From positions 62,001 through 126,000 of the forward strand of contig NZ_APJI01000023.1 of the NCBI RefSeq assembly GCF_000497575.1: DNA of 64,000 bases, written 5' to 3'. A program made the position numbers and the translations under genes. Below are positions 55,604 to 63,851 of this stretch, piece by piece. Each line of letters begins with the position of its first letter. Positions within the stretch are counted from its first letter, which is position 1. The notes under the pieces were generated by a model that saw only the letters and a list, made by a program, of their open reading frames with translations, was not told the DNA's origin and ran no database searches. This DNA is from Afipia sp. OHSU_II-C1. GTDB taxonomy: Bacteria; Pseudomonadota; Alphaproteobacteria; Rhizobiales; Xanthobacteraceae.

Positions 55604-56374
55604 ATGCCTAAAGAGAGTGACGGCTTCGTCCGTGCCATCGCGAGAGGATTTTCGGTGGTCGAGGCGTTGGGACGGCCGCCCGGACGGCACACGTTGTCGG
55701 AGACAGCGGCGGCCGCGGGACTGACGCGCGCAACGGCGCGGCGCATGCTCGCAACGCTGGTGGCTCTGAATTACTGCGAAGCCGATGGACGTTACTTCAG
55801 CCTGCGCCCCCGCGCGCTTGGTCTCGGATTGTCCTATCTCAACGCGCTGCCTTACTGGGGCTACGCCCAGCGCGCGCTCGAGGATCTGCGCAACGAGATC
55901 GGGGAATCCTGCGCGCTGGCTGTGCTCGATGAAACCGAGATCGTGTATGCGCTGCGTCTGCCGGCACGGCGCATCCTGTCCGCCAATCTCGGCATCGGCA
56001 GCCGCCTGCCCGCGCATCTGATCTCGCTCGGCCGCGTGCTGCTCGCAGCACTGCCGCCAGAGCAGCGCACCCAGTATCTCGCCAGCATCGAATTCAAGCA
56101 GGTGACTCCCCGCACATTGACCTGCCCGATCAAACTCGGCGAGGAACTCGTGCGCGTGGAGCAGCAGGGTTACGCCTGGATCGACGGTGAACTCGATCCC
56201 GCGATTTGCGGCATCGCGGTGCCGGTGCGCGATCAGGCCGGCCATGTGGTGGCCGCTGTCAGCATCAACACCATTTCGGGCACGATAACCGAGGCTGAAG
56301 CCAAGAAGAAATTTCTGGTGGCGCTCAAACGGACCGCGCAGGACATCCGGACCCAGACAGCGGCGAACGGCTAG
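55604..56374 (+). CDS. IclR-family transcriptional regulator (PcaR/PobR-like)
   Basis: A 256-aa regulator. The N-terminal winged helix (residues about 8-70) contains LSETAAAAGLTRATARRMLATL. The C-terminal IclR effector domain has ESCALAVLDETEIVYALR, GSRLPAHLISLGRVLLAALP and YAWIDGELDPAICGIAVPV. The start at 55604 has GAGGAT about nine bases upstream and fits the usual family length; the frame extends further upstream. It is divergent from the five-gene MaoC-monooxygenase-Bug operon and is its probable controller. PcaR/PobR relatives respond to aromatic acids. Confidence 0.9.
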   Translation: MPKESDGFVRAIARGFSVVEALGRPPGRHTLSETAAAAGLTRATARRMLATLVALNYCEADGRYFSLRPRALGLGLSYLNALPYWGYAQRALEDLRNEIGESCALAVLDETEIVYALRLPARRILSANLGIGSRLPAHLISLGRVLLAALPPEQRTQYLASIEFKQVTPRTLTCPIKLGEELVRVEQQGYAWIDGELDPAICGIAVPVRDQAGHVVAAVSINTISGTITEAEAKKKFLVALKRTAQDIRTQTAANG

Positions 56375-56535
56375 CTGGTCGTCGGGTCGCGCAGCACTGC
56401 GCCGCAGCGGCAACGGCGATTCCAATATGAATTCGGATGCCTATGAGGCAGCCGGATTCGCGCGCGCCTCACAAGTCTGGTTGCAAAGACATGGCCGCCG
56501 CCTGCATGATCGCGGCAGGCAAAAGAGATTGCACC

Positions 56536-57855
56536 ATGGCGGTCATCCACCAGAGCGGGAATGCCGGTCCTACAGGCGCGCCACAGGGCGGACTTGTGCT
56601 GTCGCCGCATGCCGAGCGCGAGGCCGTGCTCAGCGAACTACACGCACGGCCGTTCGAGGCGTTGACCTCGCCATGCCGTGCGATCCGCTTCGCGTTCCTT
56701 ACCGACGCCGCGCAGATGAGCGTCAACGCTGACTCCCTCGCGCAGTTTTGTGCCGCTCATCATCTGACAGATCTCTCCGCGGCCGCGAAACACCGGCGCA
56801 TTGCCTTGCCTGGCGCCATCCTGCGCTGGGAGCAGCACAGCGAATTCACCACCTACACCTGGCTGCTGGAAGGCACGGAAGGCGCGAGCGGCGACGCGCC
56901 GCCCGCAACTGTTGCCGCGGCCATGGCCGAGATCGGCCAGCCTGGCCCGCATCTGGTGTCGATCGATCTGCATGTGGAGAGCGGCGACGCGCCCGATCTC
57001 GCGCGGCTGTTCGATCCGGCGTCACTTGCAGCCTCGCAGGTGCTCAACGGCCACGCGACCCTCGCCACGGATTTTCAGGTCAATGCCGGCGGCTTTGTCC
57101 GCTTCCTAGTGCACAATCACGGCCTGACACCGGTCGAGACCGGCGGCCTGGTGCTGCGGATCCTCGAAATCGAGACCTATCGCTGCTTCGCCCTGCTCGG
57201 CTTGCCGCTGGCACATCGCATCACGCCGGTGATCCGCAACGCCGAGGATCGATTGACCCACATCATGACCGCGATGACAAAGGACGGCGGCGGACTCGAA
57301 ATCAACCGCGAACTGCTCGACGAGATCACCTCGCTCGCGGCACGCGTCGAGGCCGAAGCGGCGATCGCCGGCTATCGCTTCGCGGCGAGCGCGGCCTATG
57401 ACGACATCGTGCGCCAGCGCCTCGAGGTGATCGGCGAAAAGTCGTCCGGCGGCTGGCCGACGCTGGCGGATTTTCTCGGGCGGCGGCTCAACCCGGCGAT
57501 GCGCACCTGCCAGACGCTCAACACGCGCATGCAGGATCTCAACAAGAAATTGACCCGTGCGGCAAACCTGCTGCGCACACGCATCGACGTCGAGATCGAA
57601 CAACAGAACCGCGATCTGCTCGCGGCCATGAGCGAGCGCGCACGGATGCAGCTTCGCCTGCAACAGACCGTGGAAGGGCTTTCCGTTGCGGCCATCAGCT
57701 ACTATGTCGCAAGCCTGCTTCACTACGTGTTCGAATCGGCGGAGCATTACCTGCCGGTCAGCCCCACCGCCGCGACTGGCCTCAGCATTCCCTTCGTCGT
57801 GATCGCGTTGACCGTGCTGCTCTGGCGGGTCAAGCGCAGCCACGGTCACGCCTGA
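56536..57855 (+). CDS. DUF3422 membrane-anchored protein
   Basis: A protein of about 439 aa of the DUF3422 family (COG4949). It has HAEREAVLSELHARPFEAL near residue 30, YTWLLEGTEGASG, and a long helical part (EIEQQNRDLLAAMSERARMQLRL, about 370-400). Two C-terminal membrane helices follow: AAISYYVASLLHYVF and TGLSIPFVVIALTVLLW. Functional data for the family are not known to me. The start at 56536 has AAGAGA upstream; an earlier in-frame ATG at 56437 is less likely. Confidence 0.88.
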   Translation: MAVIHQSGNAGPTGAPQGGLVLSPHAEREAVLSELHARPFEALTSPCRAIRFAFLTDAAQMSVNADSLAQFCAAHHLTDLSAAAKHRRIALPGAILRWEQHSEFTTYTWLLEGTEGASGDAPPATVAAAMAEIGQPGPHLVSIDLHVESGDAPDLARLFDPASLAASQVLNGHATLATDFQVNAGGFVRFLVHNHGLTPVETGGLVLRILEIETYRCFALLGLPLAHRITPVIRNAEDRLTHIMTAMTKDGGGLEINRELLDEITSLAARVEAEAAIAGYRFAASAAYDDIVRQRLEVIGEKSSGGWPTLADFLGRRLNPAMRTCQTLNTRMQDLNKKLTRAANLLRTRIDVEIEQQNRDLLAAMSERARMQLRLQQTVEGLSVAAISYYVASLLHYVFESAEHYLPVSPTAATGLSIPFVVIALTVLLWRVKRSHGHA

Positions 57856-57860
57856 GCAGA

Positions 57861-58244
57861 TTACGCCGCCCTGCCGAAGGCCTTGCGCAGTTCGCCTTTC
57901 GCGGCGTTGAGCTTTTTCTTTTCTGCTGCGGACAGATTCTTGCCGCGCCGGTTGATGTAAAAATTCAGCATCGACATCGCCGACTGGTACGGGCTGGCCT
58001 TGCGGCGATGGCTGCGCTCCGCCGAGCGCTTCAACGAACGCGCGATGGCGGCAGGACTCCGCTGCTTAAACAGATGATGCTTGAGATCGAGCGCATCGCT
58101 GGTGGCTGTGACACGGCCCGACCATTTACCGACGGAACGCTTGGCCGACGTATGCCTCTTACCTGCCTTCCTTGCAGATGCTTTCCCTGCAGATAATGTC
58201 CTTCGCGTCCGTCTTGCGGACGATTTGCGCGCGGCTGTGGACAT
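57861..58244 (-). CDS. DUF3175 basic protein
   Basis: A protein of about 127 aa. A very basic Lys/Arg/Ala-rich N-terminus (RKSSARRTRRTLSAGKASARK) precedes the DUF3175 core, KWSGRVTATSDALDLKHHLF, then SLKRSAERSHRRKASPYQSAMSMLNFYINRRGKNL. The basic tail suggests nucleic-acid binding, but this is inference from composition. The start at 58244 is chosen. It is convergent with DUF3422 (5 bases apart) and divergent from ybaK. Confidence 0.85.
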   Translation of the reverse strand: MSTAARKSSARRTRRTLSAGKASARKAGKRHTSAKRSVGKWSGRVTATSDALDLKHHLFKQRSPAAIARSLKRSAERSHRRKASPYQSAMSMLNFYINRRGKNLSAAEKKKLNAAKGELRKAFGRAA

Positions 58245-58286
58245 GATAGGTCCTTTCCGAAAATCCGGTATTGCACAGGACAAAGC

Positions 58287-58769
58287 ATGAGCGTCGAAAC
58301 GGTTCGCGCGTTTTTCGCGAAAAATGCGCCCGATATTACCGTCATTGAATCCGGCAAGAGTTCCGCCACTGTGGCGCTGGCCGCCCAAGCCTTTGGCGTG
58401 ACACCTGCGGAGATCGCCAAGACATTGTCATTGCGCGTGGGTGACCGCGTGCTGCTGGTGGTCACCTGCGGCACGGCCCGGCTCGACAACAAGAAGGCGC
58501 GCGCGGTGTTCGGCGGCAAGCCGCGCATGCTCAGCGCCGAGGAAGCGCTCGAGGCCACCGGCCATCCGGTCGGCGGCATCTGCCCGTTCGGACTGAAGAC
58601 GCCGCTGCCGGTCTATTGCGACATTTCACTGAAGGCCTTCAGTGAAGTCGTGCCGGCTGCCGGCTCGATCAACAGCGCGGTGCGCATCTCGCCCGCTCGC
58701 ATGGCCGAACTGACGAATGCCGAATGGATCGATGTCAGCGAGGTCCGTGAACAGAGCGAGGTCGCGTAG
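58287..58769 (+). CDS. ybaK: YbaK/EbsC-family aminoacyl-tRNA deacylase
   Basis: A 160-aa single-domain trans-editing enzyme. The family lysine aligns with K45 in AKTLSLRV. DNKKARAVFGGKPRML and HPVGGICPFGLKTPLPVYCD are strict YbaK/ProX signatures. Members hydrolyse misacylated tRNA such as Cys-, Ala- or Pro-linked species in the cytoplasm. Normal family length. It is convergent with the third Bug receptor gene, 7 bases apart. Confidence 0.92.
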   Translation: MSVETVRAFFAKNAPDITVIESGKSSATVALAAQAFGVTPAEIAKTLSLRVGDRVLLVVTCGTARLDNKKARAVFGGKPRMLSAEEALEATGHPVGGICPFGLKTPLPVYCDISLKAFSEVVPAAGSINSAVRISPARMAELTNAEWIDVSEVREQSEVA

Positions 58770-58776
58770 CCGCGCG

Positions 58777-59775
58777 CTACTCCACCTTGCCGATCTTCTT
58801 CACTGCTGCGATCAGCCGGGCGCTATCGGCGTCGACAAATTTCGCGAACTCCGGTGCGTCGAGGTAAGCAACGGGACTGCCTGCGGTCTCGAATGTTTTC
58901 ACCACTTCCGGGGCGCGCACCGCTTCGCCCATTGCCGCGCGCAGTTTTGTCATGATCGGCGCGGGCAACGCCGTCTGCGCGAACAAGCCGGCCCAGATAT
59001 AGAACTCGACGTCCTTGTAACCGAGTTCCTGAAACGTTGGCACGTCGGGAAAGCTCGCGACGCGTTTCGCCCCCCATCCGGCCAGCACGCGCATCTTGCC
59101 GTCATCAACCTGCGCACGCAGCGTGCCCGGTGCCGACGCCACCGCCTGCACCGTGCCGGTCAGCAATCCGGTGAGTGCGGGACCGGCACCACGAAACGGC
59201 ACATGCAGCAGCTTGATCCCGGCACTCGCCGCGAACATCTCCATGGCGATGTGCAGCGTGCCGTAGGGCCCGGACGAGCCGTAGGGTATCTGGCCCGGCC
59301 GCGCCTTCGCGTCCTCGACGAAATCCTTCACCGTTTTCCACGGCGCGGACGCGGGTACCGCCAGCATGGTCGGATCGGCGAGCACCCGTGCCACCGGCGC
59401 AAACTGCGACATCTCATAGGCCACCGGGCGGTCGAACAGCCGGTCGGCTTCCGGCAGCACTGCCAGCGACGAGAGTGTCATCAGCAGCGTATAGCCGTCA
59501 GGCTCGGCGCGCGCAGCCGCAGCATTGCCGACCGAACCGCCGCCGCCGCCGGCGCGGTTGTCGACGATCACGGGTTTTCCCAGAATGCGCTCCAGCGCCA
59601 GGGCCACCGGCCGCGCCGCGAGATCCGCCTGCCCGCCAGCGGGAAACGGTACGATCATGGTGATGTTGCGCGACGGCCATGCCGCCTGTGCATTGGCGTT
59701 GCCGGACAGCGTGTGCAATGCAACCTGTGACAGCGGCACAACTGCAGCCGCTTTCAGAAGCTCGCGCCGATTCAT
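58777..59775 (-). CDS. Bug-family periplasmic solute receptor, third copy
   Basis: A 332-aa receptor. The start MNRRELLKAAAVVPLSQVAL carries a twin-arginine-like signal (NRRELLK), unlike the other two Bug genes, which have Sec signals. TMIVPFPAGGQADLAARPVA, VDNRAGGGGGSVGNAAAA and HVPFRGAGPALTGLLTGT are the family blocks. No TctAB partner is present. It is divergent from the haloacid dehalogenase across 58 bases, so the two may share control and the receptor may bind a 2-haloacid or related carboxylate. Confidence 0.9.
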   Translation of the reverse strand: MNRRELLKAAAVVPLSQVALHTLSGNANAQAAWPSRNITMIVPFPAGGQADLAARPVALALERILGKPVIVDNRAGGGGGSVGNAAAARAEPDGYTLLMTLSSLAVLPEADRLFDRPVAYEMSQFAPVARVLADPTMLAVPASAPWKTVKDFVEDAKARPGQIPYGSSGPYGTLHIAMEMFAASAGIKLLHVPFRGAGPALTGLLTGTVQAVASAPGTLRAQVDDGKMRVLAGWGAKRVASFPDVPTFQELGYKDVEFYIWAGLFAQTALPAPIMTKLRAAMGEAVRAPEVVKTFETAGSPVAYLDAPEFAKFVDADSARLIAAVKKIGKVE

Positions 59776-59833
59776 GATGCCTCCCTGAGAATTTGTTTTT
59801 ATTCTTTGTCGCCATACCCTGAAGGAAGCTCAG

Positions 59834-60577
59834 ATGACGATCAAGGCCGTTGTGTTCGATGCTTACGGCACGCTCTATGACGTGCAGTCGGTCGCCGCGG
59901 TCACCGATGAGGCCTTTCCCGGTTACGGTGAACTCATCACCCAGATCTGGCGCCTGAAGCAGCTCGAATACACCTGGCTGCGCTCGCTGATGGGACGCTA
60001 CGAGGATTTCTCGGTCATCACGCGGCAATCGCTGACGTTCACGCTCAAGGCACTCGGCCTGACGTTCGATGAGAAGGCCTTCGAGCGCATCATGGAGAAG
60101 TATGTCCATCTCGATCTCTATCCGGATGCGAAAGCGGCGCTTGCGGCGATGAGAGACCGCAAGCTTGCGATCCTGTCGAACGGCAGCTCCGACATGCTGA
60201 ATGCGCTGGTGCGCAACACCGGCCTCGACACCATTCTCGATGCCACCATCAGCATCGACACGACGAAGATCTTCAAGCCGTCACCGCGCACCTATGACCT
60301 GATCGAATCGAATCTCGCCGTGAAGCCGCATGAGGTACTGTTCGTCTCCTCCAATCCGTTCGATGCCTGCGGCGCCAAGGCGTGCGGCCTGAACGTGGCC
60401 TGGATCGAACGCGTGACGCCGCAGGCGATGGCGGCCGAATTCGTGAAGGGCGGCCTCGTGCGGCCGCTGTCGATGTTCAAGGCGATCCGCATGCAGATGG
60501 ATGAGTTCGGCTGGGAACCGGACTATCGCATTGGTGCGCTGGCGGATTTGCCGGAACTGCTCGCCGCACACCCCTAA
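59834..60577 (+). CDS. (S)-2-haloacid dehalogenase, type II
   Basis: A 247-aa HAD-superfamily enzyme that hydrolyses L-2-haloacids to D-2-hydroxyacids. All known active-site residues of L-2-haloacid dehalogenases can be placed: nucleophile D9 and T13 in FDAYGTLYD, R40, S115 in LSNGS, K148 and Y154 in FKPSPRTY, S172, N174 and D177 in SSNPFDACGAK. True dehalogenase activity is therefore likely, not just a HAD fold. GAAGGAAGC lies upstream of the ATG. It is divergent from a Bug receptor. Confidence 0.9.
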   Translation: MTIKAVVFDAYGTLYDVQSVAAVTDEAFPGYGELITQIWRLKQLEYTWLRSLMGRYEDFSVITRQSLTFTLKALGLTFDEKAFERIMEKYVHLDLYPDAKAALAAMRDRKLAILSNGSSDMLNALVRNTGLDTILDATISIDTTKIFKPSPRTYDLIESNLAVKPHEVLFVSSNPFDACGAKACGLNVAWIERVTPQAMAAEFVKGGLVRPLSMFKAIRMQMDEFGWEPDYRIGALADLPELLAAHP

Positions 60578-60667
60578 TTCGCGGGCAAGCCGCAGTGTTG
60601 CGAAATTGATTCGCCGGTACTGTCTTCGCAGTTCAGGCATGCCGCTGGAGATCGAAAAGCCTTCCAT

Positions 60668-60684
60668 CTGGCACGATTGATGCT
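60668..60684 (+). promoter_or_regulatory. Sigma-54 (-24/-12) promoter
   Basis: CTGGCACG-ATTG-ATGCT matches YTGGCACG-N4-TTGCW at 12 of 13 defined positions, with GG at 60670-60671 and GC at 60682-60683, exactly ten bases between them. Predicted transcription start about 60695, leaving a 16-base leader that is almost entirely the ribosome site. Confidence 0.7.
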
Positions 60685-60710
60685 TCGCATTTCCTCAAGG
60701 AGGTGATGTG

Positions 60711-61034
60711 ATGCGATCAGTCATTTTCTTGTTTCTGACAGTGGCTCTGCTGATAACCCGCGTCTGCTTCGCGCATGACGCGGATGGACGTCCGAACTGG
60801 ATCGCCGAAGGGTCCTACAGAGGTTCCGATGGCGTTCACTGTTGCGGACCGAGCGATTGCGAACAGTTGAGTTCCGACGAGGTTCAGGTCCGGCCCGACG
60901 GAATCTGGCTGACGCGATTCAAGGAACTGGTTCCGTTCGAGCAGGCGACACCGAGCGAAGACGGCAAGACATGGCGATGTCACAACCTCTCGGGTGAGAG
61001 GCGGTGCTTTTTCATGAAGTACGGCAATACATGA
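60711..61034 (+). CDS. Small secreted cysteine-containing protein
   Basis: A 107-aa protein with a signal peptide (MRSVIFLFLTVALLITRVCFA, cleavage after residue 21). The mature part has five cysteines, including HCCGPSDC near residues 43-50, then WLTRFKELVPFEQATPSEDG and RCHNLSGERRCFFM. Disulfide bonding in the periplasm is likely. I recognise no named domain. AAGGAGGT at 60697-60704, a full anti-Shine-Dalgarno match, lies six bases before the ATG. A near-consensus sigma-54 promoter precedes it, so expression probably depends on an NtrC-type activator. Confidence 0.75.
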   Translation: MRSVIFLFLTVALLITRVCFAHDADGRPNWIAEGSYRGSDGVHCCGPSDCEQLSSDEVQVRPDGIWLTRFKELVPFEQATPSEDGKTWRCHNLSGERRCFFMKYGNT

Positions 61035-61047
61035 CAATGCCAATCGC

Positions 61048-61066
61048 GCGCGGCTGATAGCCGCGC
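61048..61066. terminator. Hairpin between convergent genes
   Basis: GCGCGGCT-GAT-AGCCGCGC forms a perfect 8-bp stem between the secreted cysteine protein and ggt. There is no clear U-run on either strand. Confidence 0.45.
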
Positions 61067-61112
61067 CGGTTGATGTGCCGCCGGACGCATGACGTGCGCC
61101 CGGAACGAGTGC

Positions 61113-62690
61113 TCAAATGCCGAGCGCCACGCCATCCTTGCGATGGTCGGTGGCGCCGAGCAAGACCCCGCGTTCGTGATCGATCCAGATCGCCTGACAG
61201 CCGCCGATGGCGACATCGGCCCATTTCACATCGTGCCCGCGCGCGGCGAGCTCCGTGCCGATCTCTTTGCCAAAGGTTGGCTCCAGCGACAGCACGCCTT
61301 CGAATGCGAACGAGCGCGGCGCTTCCGACGCAGCCTGAATGTCCATGCCGAGGTCGAACACGTTGGAGAGAAAGTTGCCGTGGCCGGTCGCCTGATAGTG
61401 GCCGCCCATCACGCCGAACGGCATCATGCAGCGTCCGTTCTTCATCACCATGCCCGGAATGATGGTGTGCATCGGCCGCTTGTTCGGGCCGAGCGCATTG
61501 GGGTGACCGGGCTGAAGCCGGAAGCCCCAGCCGCGATTGTGCAGCAGCACGCCGGACTTCGGCGCATAGATTCCGCTGCCGAACGGCTGGAACAGTGAGT
61601 TGATGAACGACACCGCGTTGAGATAGCGGTCCACCACGGTGACGTAGACCGTATCCTTGTGCTCGATGTCGTCCCAGTCGACAGCCGCACTGGCCCGCGT
61701 CATGTCGATCTTATTGCGGATCGCGCCGATATACGCGTCCGAGAGAAAATGCGCGGCATCGACCTTGCCGTGTGCGGGGTCGCAGAAGAACGCATCGCGC
61801 GCGCGATATGCCGCCTTGGTCGCTTCCGCGAGGAGATGAACGCGATCAACTTCGGCAAGCGCCTTGATATCATAGGCCGCCAGCGTGCGCAGGATCATCA
61901 AGGCCGCCAAGCCCTGCCCGTTCGGCGGACATTCGAGAATGTCATGGCCGCCGTAGCTGGTAGAGATCGGCGTCACGTCTTCGGGCGCGTTTGCGGCGAA
62001 GTCCGCAACGGTGTGCACACCGCCAAGGCCTTGCAGCACGCTCACGAGTTCTTCCGCGATCTCGCCCTCGTAAAACGCTGCACGGCCTTCCTTCGCGATG
62101 CGGCGCAGCGTCTTGCCGAGTGCCGGCTGGCTGCGCCGGTCACCAATCGCAGGCGCGACGCCGCCGGGGAGATAATGCGCTGTCGCCGCCGGATTGCTTT
62201 CGAGCTTCGCACGGTTGCGCGACCAGTCCGACGCCACGCGCGGCGTGATGCGGAAACCGTTTTCAGCGGCATCGATCGCCGGCTTGAAGATCTCTTCCAG
62301 CGATTTGCTGCCGTGCTTCGCAGCAAGCTTGCACCATGCATCGATCGCACCCGGAACGGTGACGCCTTCGATCGAGGTCGGTGTGAGCGCCTTCGCGCCC
62401 TTGGCCATCGTGGCAGCGAGATCGGTCTTTGCCGGCGTGCGACCCGATCCATTGAGCGCCATCGGCGTGCCCGCCTTCGGTGAATAGATGACAAAGCAGT
62501 CGCCGCCGATCCCGGTCATCTGCGGCTCGACCACGCCCTGCAAGGCAACCGCCGCAATGGCGGCGTCCATCGCGTTGCCGCCGGCTTTCAAAATGTCGAG
62601 CGCGGCGAGAGTCGCCTGCGGGTGCGAGGTCGCGGCCATGCCGCGTTCCCCCACTGCGATGGAGCGGGACGGCGAGATGAAATTGCGCAT
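61113..62690 (-). CDS. ggt: Gamma-glutamyltransferase-family N-terminal-nucleophile hydrolase
   Basis: A 525-aa proenzyme. The autocatalytic cleavage and nucleophile residue is T347 in [10 protein letters not shown], which aligns with E. coli Thr391. [31 protein letters not shown] and [20 protein letters not shown] are family blocks. There is no signal peptide ([18 protein letters not shown]), unlike periplasmic glutathione-degrading GGTs, so it is probably cytoplasmic and may act on another gamma-glutamyl or acylamide substrate. It lies 82 bases downstream of the LysR gene on the same strand. Confidence 0.9.
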   Translation of the reverse strand: MRNFISPSRSIAVGERGMAATSHPQATLAALDILKAGGNAMDAAIAAVALQGVVEPQMTGIGGDCFVIYSPKAGTPMALNGSGRTPAKTDLAATMAKGAKALTPTSIEGVTVPGAIDAWCKLAAKHGSKSLEEIFKPAIDAAENGFRITPRVASDWSRNRAKLESNPAATAHYLPGGVAPAIGDRRSQPALGKTLRRIAKEGRAAFYEGEIAEELVSVLQGLGGVHTVADFAANAPEDVTPISTSYGGHDILECPPNGQGLAALMILRTLAAYDIKALAEVDRVHLLAEATKAAYRARDAFFCDPAHGKVDAAHFLSDAYIGAIRNKIDMTRASAAVDWDDIEHKDTVYVTVVDRYLNAVSFINSLFQPFGSGIYAPKSGVLLHNRGWGFRLQPGHPNALGPNKRPMHTIIPGMVMKNGRCMMPFGVMGGHYQATGHGNFLSNVFDLGMDIQAASEAPRSFAFEGVLSLEPTFGKEIGTELAARGHDVKWADVAIGGCQAIWIDHERGVLLGATDHRKDGVALGI

Positions 62691-62772
62691 TCAGGGAAAC
62701 CTTCGAGGATGGAAACCCATGTTACGCAGACTTGGCTCGCCAATCCAGTGCGGAACAGGAACGTGATCGGAC

Positions 62773-63696
62773 TTAGCGGACCGCGCGTCTGGTGCGGCCA
62801 AGCTTGTCGGCGAGAAAATCCGCCAGCACTTCGACACGCGCGGGGCGCGGCCCGCCTGGCGGCATCACCAGATGCACCGCGCCCTCGGGCTGTTTCCAGT
62901 CCTTGAGGATGATTTCGAGTTGTCCCAACGCAATCGCGTCGCCGACGATGAAATCCGGCAGATCCGCGATCCCGAGCCCGGCCAGCAGCGCCGGCATGGC
63001 CGCTTCGCCGTTATTGACCCGCAGTTGTCCAGACGGCCGCACCGTCGCCTGCTCGCCCGCCGCATTGACGTAGTGCCAGACACCCGGTGTCGAGAAATAC
63101 GCGTAGCCGAAGCATTTGTGCTGAGCGAGATGCATCGGATGCGTCGGACGGCCATATTTCTTGAGATAGGACGGCGCCGCCACCGTGTAGCGCCGCATGT
63201 CGCTCAACCGGCGCGCAACGAGCGATGAATCCGGCAGGCGCGCGATGCGGATGCCGGCGTCGAAGCCGTCGCCGATCAGATCGACCATGGCATCGCTCAG
63301 ATGCAGGTCGATGGACACTTCGGGATAGGCGCTCAGAAACTCCGGCAGCAGCGGCGCAATGACCCGGACGCCATAGGTCATCGGCACAGCAAAGCGCACC
63401 AGACCGCGCGGCGCGGACGATTGCGCCAGCGCTTCGTTCTCCGCCGCCTCGCCGTCCATCAGAAGTCGTGCCGCACGCTCGGACAGTCTCTGGCCGGCAT
63501 CGGTCAGCGCCAGTTGCCGCGAGGTGCGGTTGAACAGCCGTGCGCCGAGCCGGTCCTCAAGACGGCTGACGGCCTTGGAAACAGTCGCCTTCGAAAGCGC
63601 CAGTTCGGTTGCAGCCCCTGCAAACGATCGCATTTCCACGACTTTGGCGAAGATCGCCAGCGCTTCGAAGTCCGGAAGCCTGGGCATGCGAGCCAT
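62773..63696 (-). CDS. LysR-family transcriptional regulator (CrgA/AaeR-like)
   Basis: A 307-aa regulator. The N-terminal helix-turn-helix (residues about 8-66) reads FAGAATELALSKATVSKAVSRLEDRLGARLFNR. The C-terminal effector domain contains GLVRFAVPMTYGVRVIAPLLPEF and GDGFDAGIRIARLPDSSLVARRL. This subgroup typically controls a divergent gene, here pirin, and a perfect 9-bp inverted repeat lies between them at 63712-63734. It may also read into ggt. Confidence 0.92.
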   Translation of the reverse strand: MARMPRLPDFEALAIFAKVVEMRSFAGAATELALSKATVSKAVSRLEDRLGARLFNRTSRQLALTDAGQRLSERAARLLMDGEAAENEALAQSSAPRGLVRFAVPMTYGVRVIAPLLPEFLSAYPEVSIDLHLSDAMVDLIGDGFDAGIRIARLPDSSLVARRLSDMRRYTVAAPSYLKKYGRPTHPMHLAQHKCFGYAYFSTPGVWHYVNAAGEQATVRPSGQLRVNNGEAAMPALLAGLGIADLPDFIVGDAIALGQLEIILKDWKQPEGAVHLVMPPGGPRPARVEVLADFLADKLGRTRRAVR

Positions 63697-63711
63697 CCCT
63701 CATGTGTCAAA

Positions 63712-63734
63712 TATGGAAACAATGAGTTTCCATA
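63712..63734. promoter_or_regulatory. LysR operator between LysR and pirin genes
   Basis: TATGGAAAC and GTTTCCATA (perfect 9-bp arms) with 5-base spacer AATGA. It starts 16 bases upstream of the LysR start codon, a position suited to autorepression. Confidence 0.65.
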
Positions 63735-63851
63735 GTTTCTATTTATGCACCATTCGGGAGCGCTTATCCATAACCCATCGAATTCGAGGTTACCCACGGT
63801 GCATCACGCACCCGGCGGTCACCTCAAGCACATTCAACGAAGGAATATTCC

